Origin: Adlercreutzia shanghongiae
GTDB lineage: Bacteria; Actinomycetota; Coriobacteriia; Coriobacteriales; Eggerthellaceae
NCBI RefSeq assembly: GCF_035830635.1
Contig: NZ_JAYMFI010000001.1
Span: forward strand, 415,226 to 479,225
Direction of reading: 5' to 3'
DNA: 64,000 nucleotides
Program-made: the position numbers and the translations under genes
In this document: positions 1 to 8,549 of the stretch, in pieces
Position numbering within the stretch: the stretch's first letter is position 1
Layout of the letters: every line of letters begins with the position of its first letter
Notes under the pieces: model-generated
Database searches by the model: none
Told to the model about the DNA's origin: nothing
What the model saw: only the letters and a program-made list of their open reading frames with translations

Positions 1-780
1 TCCGTTACCTACCGCGGGCATCTCGCCGTGCGCGACATCACGTTCTCGGTGCGCCGGGGCCATATCCTGGCACTTGCGGGCGAGAGCGGCGCAGGCAAGA
101 GCACTGTTCTGCGAGCCGTGACTCATCTGCTGGGTCCAGGAGGGGCCGTGAGCGAGGGCGCTGTTTTCCTGGAAGGCCGCGACATCACCCACCTACCCGA
201 GCGGGCCATGGCCACGCTGCGCGGAGGCCAGATCGGCTTTCTGTTCCAAGACCCCATCTCCTCCCTCGACCCGCTGGCACGCATCAAGAGCCAGTTCGAT
301 GAAGTCATCGCCGCCCATCGCGGACGCATCGAGGGCGACGCCGATCAGTTCGAACATCATCTGCTCCGTCACATGGGCTTTAACGACCCCGATACGGTGC
401 TGCGCAAGTACCCGTGGGAGCTTTCGGGCGGCATGGCCCAGCGCGTCGCCCTCGCCTTCGCCATGGTGGCGCGCCCCGCCGTCTTGCTGACCGACGAGCC
501 TACGAGCGCCCTTGACGATCAATCGCAAGACCAGGTGCTTTCCATGCTGCGCCACCTGGCCGACGAGCACGACGTGGCCGTGGTCATGGTGACCCACGAC
601 CTGGCCGCCGCCGGCAAGGTAGCCGATGCGGTGGGCGTTATGGAAAAGGGTCGCCTGGTGGAAAGCGGGCCCAGCGACCAGGTGCTGGCCCACCCGCGCG
701 AAGATTACACGAAAGGGCTCATCGCCGCTCTGCTGCCCGAGCCCGAGAACTGGGAGGTCGTCGATGCTTCTCACCGTTGA
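1..780 (+). CDS. ABC transporter ATP-binding protein, nickel/peptide (NikD/DppD) type, 5' partial
   Basis: The frame is open from base 1, so the true start lies outside the window; about 259 residues are visible. It powers import of a nickel chelate, oligopeptide or similar solute from the cytoplasmic face of the membrane. Visible motifs: Walker A GESGAGKST (about residues 27-35 of the visible part), Q-loop LFQDPISSLDPL, signature LSGGMAQRV (about 141), Walker B LLTDEPTSALD and H-loop VMVTHD. The DPISSLDPL Q-loop is typical of the Opp/Dpp/Nik family. The stop overlaps the next ATPase gene, so the two are a translationally coupled pair. Nearby hypA and hypB make nickel a plausible substrate, but permease and binding-protein genes are not visible, so substrate is inference. 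Confidence 0.9.
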   Translation, partial: SVTYRGHLAVRDITFSVRRGHILALAGESGAGKSTVLRAVTHLLGPGGAVSEGAVFLEGRDITHLPERAMATLRGGQIGFLFQDPISSLDPLARIKSQFDEVIAAHRGRIEGDADQFEHHLLRHMGFNDPDTVLRKYPWELSGGMAQRVALAFAMVARPAVLLTDEPTSALDDQSQDQVLSMLRHLADEHDVAVVMVTHDLAAAGKVADAVGVMEKGRLVESGPSDQVLAHPREDYTKGLIAALLPEPENWEVVDASHR

Positions 781-1423
781 TCGCCTGAGCAAGTCCTACA
801 ACGGCGCGCCCGTGCTTCAGTCTGTCTCCCTTTCCGTTGACGCCGGGGAGACCGTTGGCCTTGTCGGTGGCAGCGGCCGGGGCAAGACGACCCTCGCGCG
901 CATCGTCGCCGGGCTGGAACCTGCCGATTGCGGTCAGGTGTTCTTTAACGGCGCCGTGCGCTCATTTCCCCCAAACGCCCGCACGCTCAAAGCGACCCGT
1001 GAAGCCTGGCGCGCCGTGCAGATGGTGTTCCAGAATCCGGCAGCGTCGTTTGCCGATGCCATGACCATAGAAACCGCCGTGGCCGAAGGGGCCCGCTATA
1101 TTCCCGGCGTATCTCGCACCGAGGCCCGCGCCCGGGCCCGCGAGGCTCTAGATGCCGTGGGGCTTGCCCCCAGCTGCCTGCGTCGCCACGCCTTCGAGCT
1201 ATCCGGGGGCCAATGCCAGCGCGCGGCCATCGCCCGGGCTCTGGTCGGCAACCCGAAGCTCATCATCTGCGATGAAGCTACCTCGGCTCTGGACGCCACC
1301 GTACAGGCCTCAATGGTGCAGCTCCTACAGAAACTACAAGACGAGCGCGGGCTGGCCTACCTGTTCATTACCCACAATCGCCCGCTGGCCGCCGCCTTCT
1401 GCCACCGCACCTACCAGCTCTAA
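764..1423 (+). CDS. ABC transporter ATP-binding protein, nickel/peptide (NikE/DppF) type
   Basis: Second ATPase of the pair, 219 residues, which is short for the family (usually 250-330) because the C-terminal oligopeptide-binding extension is missing. The ATG at 764 lies inside the end of the upstream ATPase gene (17-bp overlap); upstream extension of the frame reads through that gene and is not credible. Motifs: Walker A GGSGRGKTT near residue 36, Q-loop MVFQNPAASFADAMT, signature LSGGQCQRAAIARAL near 146, Walker B LIICDEATSALD near 166, H-loop LFITHN. It would form a heterodimer with the upstream ATPase. Short NikE-like forms of this kind occur in metal-uptake systems, which agrees with hypB downstream, but this is not proof of nickel transport. 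Confidence 0.88.
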   Translation: MLLTVDRLSKSYNGAPVLQSVSLSVDAGETVGLVGGSGRGKTTLARIVAGLEPADCGQVFFNGAVRSFPPNARTLKATREAWRAVQMVFQNPAASFADAMTIETAVAEGARYIPGVSRTEARARAREALDAVGLAPSCLRRHAFELSGGQCQRAAIARALVGNPKLIICDEATSALDATVQASMVQLLQKLQDERGLAYLFITHNRPLAAAFCHRTYQL

Positions 1424-1456
1424 CGGCAGTAGCTTTCAGGCCCAAAGCAAAACGCT

Positions 1457-1473
1457 GCGGCCTCGTCGGCCGC
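1457..1473 (-). terminator. Hairpin between the convergent ABC ATPase gene and hypB
   Basis: Six-base perfect stem GCGGCC/GGCCGC with a 5-base loop. Read on the minus strand it is followed by AGCGTTTTGC, so it best serves as the hypB terminator; it may also stop the ABC operon. Confidence 0.55.
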
Positions 1474-1479
1474 CGCGCG

Positions 1480-2160
1480 CTATTGGGCGACTTTCTCGGC
1501 GCGCTGGGCCTGAAGCCAATCGCACAGCTCGGGGATGCCCTCATGGGTGCGGGCGCTCGTCACGAAGATGTCGAGCGTGGGATTCAGCAAGCGCGCCTGC
1601 TCCTTCAAGCGATCCATGTCGAAATCCTCGTTTAAGGGCAGGTAATCGCACTTGGTGACGATGAGCGCGTCTACGGCAGCGAACATGGGCGGGTACTTCA
1701 TGACCTTGTCCCAGCCCTCGGGCACAGAGAGCAGCATCACGCGGGTGTGGGCGCCGGTGTCGAAATCGGCCGGGCACACGAGATTGCCGATGTTTTCCAG
1801 GAACAGGTAGTCGAAGCGGTCGCCGTCGAAAGCCTCGAAGGCCATGGTGACCATGCCCATTTCCACGTGGCACACGCCGCGAGTGTTGAGTTCCACCGAC
1901 TCCACACCGGCTTCCTTGATCTTGAGCGCATCCACATCGGACTCAAGGTCGGCCTCGATAACGCCCAAGTCCTGCACGCCGCGGCTGCGCAGCTCCTTGA
2001 TAATGGCCAGCAAAATCGTCGTCTTGCCAGCGCCCGGGCTCGCCATGACGTCCACGAAGAAGGTGCCCTCCTCGGCGCGCTCCGCGCGGAAGGCGTCGGC
2101 CGCGTCGTCGTTGGCGGCCAGGATGTTCTTCTTTACTTCGATAACACGAGTCTGATCCAT
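1480..2160 (-). CDS. hypB: Hydrogenase/urease nickel-insertion GTPase HypB
   Basis: Cytoplasmic SIMIBI-class GTPase that hands nickel to the [NiFe]-hydrogenase large subunit with HypA. 226 residues. P-loop SPGAGKTT at residues 41-48, switch region GVIEADLESDVD, the metal-binding ENIGNLVCPADFDTG segment with its conserved Cys, and a TKCD guanine-specificity motif near the C-terminus. It lacks the His-rich N-terminal nickel store and the CxxCGC high-affinity site found in some HypB proteins, so it is the minimal form. Strong AAGGAGT ribosome site before the ATG at 2160. No hydrogenase structural gene is in the window, and hypB is separated from hypA by two genes and a terminator, so it is probably its own transcript. 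Confidence 0.95.
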   Translation of the reverse strand: MDQTRVIEVKKNILAANDDAADAFRAERAEEGTFFVDVMASPGAGKTTILLAIIKELRSRGVQDLGVIEADLESDVDALKIKEAGVESVELNTRGVCHVEMGMVTMAFEAFDGDRFDYLFLENIGNLVCPADFDTGAHTRVMLLSVPEGWDKVMKYPPMFAAVDALIVTKCDYLPLNEDFDMDRLKEQARLLNPTLDIFVTSARTHEGIPELCDWLQAQRAEKVAQ

Positions 2161-2520
2161 GGGGACTCCTTCGCATCAAGCGGGCGCTCCGGCACCGCGC
2201 GTTCTTTTGTCGTCAATCATAGTAACGGGCGCAGCCCCTCTTTCGCAATGCAGAAAACCGCTCACCTGTATCGATTTCCGAATCCGCCCTTTCGCATTCT
2301 CGGAACCATCTTCTTTCCCGTCCCTAAAAGCGACACCTCAAACCTCAGTCCAGTTGCTTGAATGCAGAGCCATAAGGAACGCTGCTTGCAAGAGAAAGAG
2401 CGCCCCCGCGCTGATGCCGGGGGCGCCCAAACCGCACAACAGCCTAGGGATTGAGGGGAGGGGATGCTAGACTCCTGCGGGCTTTTACGACAAATGCCAC
2501 ATAGGACTTTTTCTCAATAG
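2161..2520. other. 360-bp gap between hypB and the Tat ferredoxin gene
   Basis: Holds the hypB promoter region and ribosome site and, at 2400-2427, the terminator of the upstream gene. The stretch 2161-2400 has no convincing reading frame on either strand. I see no further feature. Confidence 0.5.
2400..2427 (-). terminator. Rho-independent terminator after the Tat ferredoxin gene
   Basis: Perfect 9-bp stem GCGCCCCCG/CGGGGGCGC (2400-2408 and 2419-2427) with a 10-base loop. On the minus strand it is followed by CTCTTTCTCTT, a U-rich run. It lies 93 bases past the stop of the gene ending at 2521. Confidence 0.75.
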
Positions 2521-4095
2521 CTACAGTTTTGCAGGATCGAAATCGTTGATATAGCCGCGCTTAGCTCGCTCGAGAGCCTTCATATGGTAGTCATCCACCA
2601 TATCCTTCGGCATCGTGAAGCGCTCCTCCTCGGGGAGGGCGAACAACTTGCGTGCTCCCACAGGGCACACTGTGGCGCACTGACCGCAACGAACGCACAT
2701 ATTGCCGATCTGCGGACCATCATCGGCCATCTCAATGGTAAACAACGGACAACGAGCCGCGCAAGAACCGCACTTGATACACTGATCGTAATCAACCTGA
2801 AGCTCATATTGAGACATATAGTGAAGGTTCTCCACGTCTCCGTCAAGGGCGATGAACCCTCGTAGAATAGCGCAGCAGTCGCCATGGCACTGGCAGATAA
2901 CATCGCACTCGGCGGTGCACATGACTTCGATAACCATGCCGGCGTCTACACCACGCTGCAAAATCTCACGACACTCCTCTTTGGAGACCTGGCGGCCGAT
3001 GCCGTTCTCAATATAGTATTGAGCTTGCTCGCCGGTAGCGACGCACGTCTCCATGGGATGATCACACCATTCACCCGGCTTCTGCCCTTCCCCCGCACGA
3101 ATGGGCGTGAAGGTACGGCATTGACAGGGAGCCACGCACAGCGTGTCATAGCGGTCGATGATTTCGTTCCAATCGTGATTCGGAAGAATCTCGGTATCGC
3201 CGACAATTTCCTGGTTCGCCGGAATGGGGAAGTACATGGGAGAACCCTGGTTGCGAGACTGGTAGCCGTAATCGGCGCCGCACAAGCCAAAAACGGACTC
3301 CACGAAGCCGTCTTCCTCGTAGCGGTCCATCATAAACTCCAGCATGCCATGGGCGAAGGCAAGCACGTGATAGTACTTCGTCCCCTGTCGCGTGACCCGG
3401 TTGAGCAAACCCCGATAGCTCAGCTCCTCGCAAATGCCACCGGCCTCCTCGACAGTCATACCTTCGGCCTCGGCGGCCTCGGTGTCGGTAAAGTACGCGA
3501 AGTTGGGGAGTTTCAGATAGAACGCAGCCTCGTCCTCTGTGAACTCCTGCATAAGGAAGTCCCAGGTATTGTCGTGAACCTCGCAACCGACACCTTGGCC
3601 GACGCGCAGAAGGCGGTTGCGAAGGGCGATGTAGACGGCGGGAATGGTGCGACCGTCGCTCGTCACATAGTCCTGCGTTATCTCTGGCTCGTTCATGAGA
3701 ATGGCCTCGGCCTCTTCGTCGGTCACAGTCTGAGCGTCTACGGCAATCTGGCTCGCAGAAAGCTCGTTTTTGCGCCAATCGTAGGATGAGATCTGAGCAT
3801 GCTGCTCGGCAGCGGTAAGAGGACCGCCGTTGAACGTAACGTAGTAATTTCCGTCGGGCGTGGGCTTGCCCGGAACCTTGACGGTAATGTCACGCGTGAC
3901 TTCATCGGCAACGCCGTTCCAGGCCGTTTTCTCACCCGCAGCGGGCTCAGCGGCAGCATCTTCCCCTGTCGAAGCGAGGTTCCCCTCGGACTCTGACGGG
4001 GCGCAGCCGGCCAGACCCAGGGCACCAAGCGCGCCAGCGGTCACGAAACCGCGACGACTGATCTTCGAAGCCTCGTCCAGTATCTTCTTGTCCAT
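2521..4095 (-). CDS. Tat-exported ferredoxin-like 4Fe-4S lipoprotein
   Basis: 524 residues from the ATG at 4095 (ATGATG doublet; the second ATG is better spaced from AGGAG). The N-terminus has a twin-arginine signal (SRRGFVTAG) ending in a lipobox-like LGLAGC, so the protein is exported folded and probably lipid-anchored. The middle holds a Cys-rich segment with CQCR, CDHPMETC and CQCHGDCC; the C-terminus carries two classic clusters, CIKCGSCAARCP (about 439-450) and CVRCGQCATVCP (about 467-479). It is therefore an electron carrier with at least two [4Fe-4S] centres. It sits in a minus-strand operon behind hypA and a Cys-containing small protein, which suggests an exported redox module tied to metallocentre assembly. 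The specific partner is unknown to me. Confidence 0.8.
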   Translation of the reverse strand: MDKKILDEASKISRRGFVTAGALGALGLAGCAPSESEGNLASTGEDAAAEPAAGEKTAWNGVADEVTRDITVKVPGKPTPDGNYYVTFNGGPLTAAEQHAQISSYDWRKNELSASQIAVDAQTVTDEEAEAILMNEPEITQDYVTSDGRTIPAVYIALRNRLLRVGQGVGCEVHDNTWDFLMQEFTEDEAAFYLKLPNFAYFTDTEAAEAEGMTVEEAGGICEELSYRGLLNRVTRQGTKYYHVLAFAHGMLEFMMDRYEEDGFVESVFGLCGADYGYQSRNQGSPMYFPIPANQEIVGDTEILPNHDWNEIIDRYDTLCVAPCQCRTFTPIRAGEGQKPGEWCDHPMETCVATGEQAQYYIENGIGRQVSKEECREILQRGVDAGMVIEVMCTAECDVICQCHGDCCAILRGFIALDGDVENLHYMSQYELQVDYDQCIKCGSCAARCPLFTIEMADDGPQIGNMCVRCGQCATVCPVGARKLFALPEEERFTMPKDMVDDYHMKALERAKRGYINDFDPAKL

Positions 4096-4141
4096 CATCT
4101 CTCCTTCTCTCATTTCGTATCTACAACAGGAATTCCTGTCG

Positions 4142-4561
4142 TTACCGTATTTGAGCAGAGCCACTAGACTCTGCCGCACTTCGGCGCTCGACCGCCAAAG
4201 CTTCACGCAAGAGCACGACCATGTTCTGCCTCACGGCGAGTTGATGCTCAAGATGCTCGATGCGCCCCTCAAGGCGACGAATACGCTCCATGGCCTCGTC
4301 CAAAGTCTCAACGGAATCTGCCCAACTACCCTCCGATGCTCTCGCTTCTCCGCATTGGGAAGCGCAGGAGGAATCAGAATCGTGGGCGCAACCGCTTTCG
4401 CAGCAATGGGTCAATGCACGAAGATTGAGTCCGCGTCGCTTTAGGTCATCCAAGACGCCGCCGCGGCGCGCCATCTTCTCGTCGATGATGCTCGCTCCCA
4501 GGGGCGTCAGAGCTGGTCCCATCCCAGAAACACCAGGAGCAAACACTCCCTCCACTGCCAT
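4142..4561 (-). CDS. Unknown protein with Cys cluster and C-terminal coiled coil
   Basis: 139 residues from the ATG at 4561; the in-frame TTG six bases upstream lies too close to the GGAG to be the start. I do not recognise a family. Residues 53-70 hold five cysteines (C53, C54, C58, C66, C70) with several Asp and one His, a possible metal-binding knot. Residues about 84-128 show heptad-like Leu/Ile spacing and dense charge (MERIRRLEGRIEHLEHQLA), a likely coiled coil for dimerisation. There is no signal peptide or membrane segment, so it should be cytoplasmic. It is 34 bp downstream of hypA and 46 bp upstream of the Tat ferredoxin, so all three are probably co-transcribed. A nickel or Fe-S handling role is a guess from context. 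Confidence 0.7.
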   Translation of the reverse strand: MAVEGVFAPGVSGMGPALTPLGASIIDEKMARRGGVLDDLKRRGLNLRALTHCCESGCAHDSDSSCASQCGEARASEGSWADSVETLDEAMERIRRLEGRIEHLEHQLAVRQNMVVLLREALAVERRSAAESSGSAQIR

Positions 4562-4595
4562 CGGCAATCTCTCCTCTCGTTCTCATCCAACTTAG

Positions 4596-4991
4596 CTAGC
4601 GTGCCATCAGGCGAAGAGAAGAATCAGCCGTCTCTGGAAGAGTTACCTCAATATTGTTGATGGTAAACTCCATACCTGAATTCAACTTATAATCGCGCTC
4701 GGCGTGACATTGCGGACATATCCACGTGGTCTCGTCATAGACGTTCAGATGAAAAATACGGCCGCATTGATTGCATTTCACGGTATAGGGAACTCGGTGG
4801 ATAACCAGCTCCGCCTTCTCCGCGATCGTCCCGCGAGCCAACCACTCGAACATGGAGTCCATATAGGCCTCGACCACATCACGATTGAAGCCAATGGTCA
4901 TGTAGACAGTCTTCACCTCGGTAGCTTGCACGTCGGTCGCGTAATCGAGCACCGTATCAACAACTCGCCGCATAAGTGCCATCTCGTGCAT
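4596..4991 (-). CDS. hypA: Hydrogenase/urease nickel metallochaperone HypA
   Basis: 131 residues, usual length about 115-130. The start at 4991 gives the obligatory MHE N-terminus, whose amine, His2 and Glu3 bind nickel; a GGAGGAGA ribosome site precedes it. The zinc domain is clear: C73/C76 (CNQC) and C92/C95 (CPQC). HypA delivers nickel to the hydrogenase with HypB, which is encoded 2.4 kb away on the same strand but beyond a terminator. A longer reading frame extends upstream to 5156 but would bury the MHE motif and is rejected. First gene of the operon that continues with the Cys-rich coiled-coil protein and Tat ferredoxin. Confidence 0.93.
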   Translation of the reverse strand: MHEMALMRRVVDTVLDYATDVQATEVKTVYMTIGFNRDVVEAYMDSMFEWLARGTIAEKAELVIHRVPYTVKCNQCGRIFHLNVYDETTWICPQCHAERDYKLNSGMEFTINNIEVTLPETADSSLRLMAR

Positions 4992-5323
4992 GCCGAGTCT
5001 CCTCCCTATACGCCTTCGCTCTAGCTGCATAGTATTCAGCCCATGGCGCATTCGCCCCTTCAGCTTCTGAATAGCAAATGCTGTTTCCGCATAAGCTAGA
5101 GCAGCTATTCGCATTGCAAATTGCCGACCGCTACAAGAGTCAGACGGCCATAGCAAAGTCGATGTGTTTCACCAGGCAATTTAAAAAATGCATAGCGAGA
5201 ACTTCTATGTAGCATTCGAATACAACCCTTCAACCTAAATTGCTAGAATACGGGGATGGCGCGGGGACTGCACTTAACACGTCCCAAGGTAGATGCGTCA
5301 GGCAACAGGGAGTCCGGGGGATT
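4992..5323. promoter_or_regulatory. Divergent control region of hypA and the LysR gene
   Basis: 332 bp without a gene. AT-rich around 5160-5260 relative to neighbours. On the plus strand TGCTAGAAT at 5241-5249 is a fair extended -10 for the LysR gene. An imperfect dyad (GCAATTT/AAAATGC, about 5175-5191) lies between the two starts and is a possible LysR site. Nothing else recognised. Confidence 0.45.
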
Positions 5324-6235
5324 ATGCTAGATTATGCACGCGAGTTTCTCGTCCTCGCCAAGCAGTTGAATTTCGTACGCGCCGCAGAGGCCCTTCATGT
5401 TTCACAGCCCACACTCACCCGCCATATCGCCTACCTAGAGCAGGAGCTGGGCTTTAAGCTGTTCAACCGCAACCCTATGGCGCTTACCGCTGCAGGACAG
5501 AGCTTCTGTCACGCTATAAACGGCATCATCGATCAGCTCGACAGAGCCGTCGATCAAGGTCGGCGCATAGCCGCCGAAAACGGGTCTGGCATTCTCGTCA
5601 ACTTAGTCATGTCATCAAATAATAAATTTGCCGATGTTATTTTCGAGGCCATGACCCTTTTTCACGAGCGCTTCCCCTACTCACCCATGCCCCGACTTTT
5701 CCAAGATCACACTATGGGCATCGAGCAATCGGTAATTGAGGGCAAAGTCGACATCGGACTCGTATTCACCAGGCCAACAAATCTGCCCGAAGGTTTTTCC
5801 AGCGTCCACTTGCTCGACTTGCCACTTATGGTGTATGTGCACGCCTGCAACCCTCTTGCCGAACGCGAATCAATTGCCGTGGAGGACCTGAGTAGCTGTC
5901 ATCTCATCTGCCCCTCAAATCCCTATTTACAAACCACCTTCGAGGGCGCCATGGAAACCATGCGAGAGCATGGCATCGAACCGCGATATCGCGTACGAGA
6001 AATTGACGAATTCGATCGCATCCCGTCGACCATTCAGCCTGACGAGATGCTCTTCAAAACTGCCTCTCACTTGTCCGCCGCCCCTCCGGCAACCTTCCTT
6101 GTGGCCAAGCGCTTCGTTGATCCTGCTCCTCTTTACCATGTCTATGCCGTGTACCGCACAGATGCCCGTGATCACGCTCCGGGAGATTTCATCAGCATCT
6201 GCAAAAGCCTTATCGAAAACCGCCTGACCGACTAG
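5324..6235 (+). CDS. LysR-family transcriptional regulator
   Basis: 303 residues from the ATG at 5324, preceded by GGGGG; the open frame extends upstream to 5240 but the sequence there does not look like LysR. The N-terminal winged helix (about residues 1-60, with VRAAEALHVSQPTLTRHIAY as recognition segment and FKLFNRN wing) is followed by a periplasmic-binding-like effector domain. LysR regulators usually control the divergent gene; here that is the hypA operon. Effector unknown. The downstream LytTR regulator gene is more than 160 bp away and has its own promoter. Confidence 0.92.
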   Translation: MLDYAREFLVLAKQLNFVRAAEALHVSQPTLTRHIAYLEQELGFKLFNRNPMALTAAGQSFCHAINGIIDQLDRAVDQGRRIAAENGSGILVNLVMSSNNKFADVIFEAMTLFHERFPYSPMPRLFQDHTMGIEQSVIEGKVDIGLVFTRPTNLPEGFSSVHLLDLPLMVYVHACNPLAERESIAVEDLSSCHLICPSNPYLQTTFEGAMETMREHGIEPRYRVREIDEFDRIPSTIQPDEMLFKTASHLSAAPPATFLVAKRFVDPAPLYHVYAVYRTDARDHAPGDFISICKSLIENRLTD

Positions 6236-6338
6236 TCGCAGAGGCTATCCGACAATGGCTTGCATTGCGTTGCTGCCCGCTCTCCGACTCTAGATATCCC
6301 AGCAAAACTCTCAGATGAGATGTCCTCGATGCCTGCTT

Positions 6339-6347
6339 TGCTATACT
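6339..6347 (+). promoter_or_regulatory. Extended -10 promoter of the LytTR/GHKL operon
   Basis: TGCTATACT, with TATACT at 6342-6347, 55 bases before the response regulator start. Same motif as several other promoters in the window; no clear -35. Confidence 0.5.
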
Positions 6348-6401
6348 ACAGCTCCACGAGCGTCAATCGTCTTATCATCCAGTGCGGAGGCCGTAGTTAC
6401 C

Positions 6402-7145
6402 ATGGACAAAGAGAGCCGCCCCGAAGACGCCGTTATCGACGTCGCCATTGTTGACGACGACGAAAACGCGCGGTTCCGCATTCGCCAACTTCTTCAGAAT
6501 TTAGCTGTCGATATGGGCCTTGGTCTCTCACTTCGCGAATATCCATCTGGAATGGCCTTCATGCTCGACCCGCCACCTACGCTCGACCTTTTGCTGACTG
6601 ATATCGATATGCCCCACGCCAGCGGCCTAGAAACGGCAGCGTTCGCCCGGAGCCAATTCGGCGAAGTCGCCATCGTACTAGTAACCGCCTATGAAGAATA
6701 TGCTGTGGAGGGGTATTCCGTACAGGCCCGTAGATACCTTCTGAAGCCCGTCGGCCAAGATCGGTTCTATCGAGAAATCGCCCCCCTCCTACAAGAGATA
6801 GCGACCGCCGAGGCCGACTCCGTCGTAGTGCGCCTGCCGCACGGGATGCGCGTTCTTCGAATACGAGACATCTTGTACATAGCCACCGCCCCTAAAAAAC
6901 GTGTTGAGATCAAGACCCGCACTGACAGCTTTTTGCTGCGAGGAGCTATCTCCGAATGGGAAAACCAGCTTCCCAGCTATAGATTCTTTCGGTGCCATAG
7001 CGGCTTTCTCGTGAACATGAGCGCTGTGCGACAAGTTGAGACGAACGAGCTCGAGCTCATATCGAGCGAAAGAATTCCGCTGAGCAAACATCGACGACGC
7101 GCTTTTCTCGAATTTTTCGCAGCGTACATGGGAACTGTTTTATGA
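6402..7145 (+). CDS. LytTR-family response regulator
   Basis: 247 residues. The start at 6402 follows a GGAGG and places the first conserved acidic cluster (DDD, 18-20) correctly. The receiver domain occupies about 1-125: phospho-acceptor D67 in LLLTD, T95 in VTAYEE, K115 in LLKPV. The C-terminal LytTR DNA-binding domain (about 140-245) contains FFRCHSGFLVNMSAV, the hallmark of the AgrA/ComE/LytR group. These regulators bind direct repeats and are typically phosphorylated by GHKL kinases, here encoded by the next gene with a 4-bp overlap. The exported flavoprotein gene downstream is the likely target. Confidence 0.93.
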   Translation: MDKESRPEDAVIDVAIVDDDENARFRIRQLLQNLAVDMGLGLSLREYPSGMAFMLDPPPTLDLLLTDIDMPHASGLETAAFARSQFGEVAIVLVTAYEEYAVEGYSVQARRYLLKPVGQDRFYREIAPLLQEIATAEADSVVVRLPHGMRVLRIRDILYIATAPKKRVEIKTRTDSFLLRGAISEWENQLPSYRFFRCHSGFLVNMSAVRQVETNELELISSERIPLSKHRRRAFLEFFAAYMGTVL

Positions 7146-8455
7146 TGGATCTTATCCAGCTGTCCACGTTCACCATCGCAGTCGCTAAGGCCCTGCCCGG
7201 TACGCTCCTTCTTCTGTGGGGAGGTTCGGGCCCCTGGCGTTTTTCAAGCAAGATTCTCAACGCCGTCCTGATTATTGGTTTTGCTGCTTGCTATTACTGT
7301 CTCGCCTTTGCGCTAAAGCCGGTGGTCTACATTGACACCGCCATCGGCGTTTGTCTTCTCGCCATGGAGACTACTTGCCTTCTCTTTCGACGCCCCCTAG
7401 GTATAAGCTGTATGCTCGGGGCAGCAAGCGCCCTGTGCTTGCAGATGATGCAGGCGCTTGTTATTGCCGCCATTCACGCAACGGTGGGCGATGTTGAGAC
7501 CTTTGTCGCCTCATTTTCCTGGCCCAATATGCTCATAGAGCCGATTTGCTGCCTGCTATCCCTTCCTGTGGTAGCTCTTGTCAGGCATTACGTTTTGGCA
7601 GACGGGGGCACGACCCTGCGTCCCGCTCAACTCGCCTGGCTCATCCCCCCGCTGTGCGTCTACCTCTGCGTCACGCTTTGGCAGATTCCCAATTTCGAAG
7701 AAACGTATCTGGAAATAGATTGGATGCCGCTTCTGCTTATGGCCGTCATGACCATCTCCGGTGTTTCGGCGATCATCTTTCCCCTCTACATGATCCATGA
7801 GGCGCAACGTCGTTTCGAGCTTGAAAAGCTTGAATCTGATGCTAGGCACTACTACGAGTCCATGCTGGAGCAGCGCGCCAAAGACGATGAGGTGCGTCGC
7901 CTTGTGCACGACATGCGAAACCAAATCGCATGCATACTCGAGACCGTTGATCCGAATTCCAAAGTTAGTCACCTCACCGATCTCGAGGAACAAGTCTCGC
8001 GATTACGTTTTGTCAACTACACCGGCAACCCCACCGTCGACGCCGTGCTCAATCAGAAAAGGAGGCTATCCCTCAGTCGCTCTATCGACTATCACGTGAC
8101 ACCGTTCAATCTTTCCGCTCTGAGCATACCGAGCATCGACCTGTGCTCCTTGTTTGGCAATGCCCTCGATAACGCCATCGAAGCTTGCGAGTCGCTCCCA
8201 CCGGACATCAAGCCTTATGTCGACGTCAAGATTTCTCAAAGAGGCGGCCATTTGGTTATCGTCTTCGCTAATCCATGCCTCCTATGCGATAGACATTCCA
8301 TTGATCCTAAAAGCCTGGGCACGACAAAGCACGATGAGTGCTCCCACGGTTTCGGCCTGTCAAGCATGGCCCATGTCGTCGAAAAGAATGGCGGCGGGAT
8401 GGCTATCGACGCGACGGAAGGTGTGTTCCGCGTCTCAATCATGCTGCCCAGTTAG
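7142..8455 (+). CDS. Membrane sensor histidine kinase, GHKL (AgrC/ComD-like) family
   Basis: 437 residues; ATGA overlap with the regulator gene gives translational coupling. The first 210 residues hold about six hydrophobic segments; a linker then leads to the H-box LVHDMRNQ with phospho-acceptor His256. The ATPase domain shows the N-box NALDNAIEAC (about 340-349) and G-box GFGLSSMAHVVEKNGG (about 403-418). The unorthodox H-box and lack of a HAMP domain fit the HPK10 group that senses peptides in Gram-positive bacteria, but no pheromone gene is visible nearby. Here the likely signal is a respiratory substrate or small molecule, since the neighbour is an exported reductase. Confidence 0.92.
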   Translation: MMDLIQLSTFTIAVAKALPGTLLLLWGGSGPWRFSSKILNAVLIIGFAACYYCLAFALKPVVYIDTAIGVCLLAMETTCLLFRRPLGISCMLGAASALCLQMMQALVIAAIHATVGDVETFVASFSWPNMLIEPICCLLSLPVVALVRHYVLADGGTTLRPAQLAWLIPPLCVYLCVTLWQIPNFEETYLEIDWMPLLLMAVMTISGVSAIIFPLYMIHEAQRRFELEKLESDARHYYESMLEQRAKDDEVRRLVHDMRNQIACILETVDPNSKVSHLTDLEEQVSRLRFVNYTGNPTVDAVLNQKRRLSLSRSIDYHVTPFNLSALSIPSIDLCSLFGNALDNAIEACESLPPDIKPYVDVKISQRGGHLVIVFANPCLLCDRHSIDPKSLGTTKHDECSHGFGLSSMAHVVEKNGGGMAIDATEGVFRVSIMLPS

Positions 8456-8461
8456 GCCACA

Positions 8462-8493
8462 CTGAAGGCCAATCAGGGCAAAAGAGCCTTCAG
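8462..8493. other. Inverted repeat after the kinase gene
   Basis: Perfect 8-bp arms CTGAAGGC/GCCTTCAG with a 16-base loop containing AAAAGA, between the kinase stop and the flavoprotein ribosome site. No U-run follows, so it may be an attenuator, an mRNA stabiliser or a regulator site rather than a terminator. Confidence 0.35.
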
Positions 8494-8549
8494 CACCCTC
8501 GCCCCTCCTATGATGCCCCTACCTGCAAAAGCCAAAATAGGAGGGTACT

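Noticed and set aside
4992..5156. N-terminal extension of HypA
   Set aside because: HypA must begin with MHE for nickel binding, and the strong ribosome site lies just before 4991.
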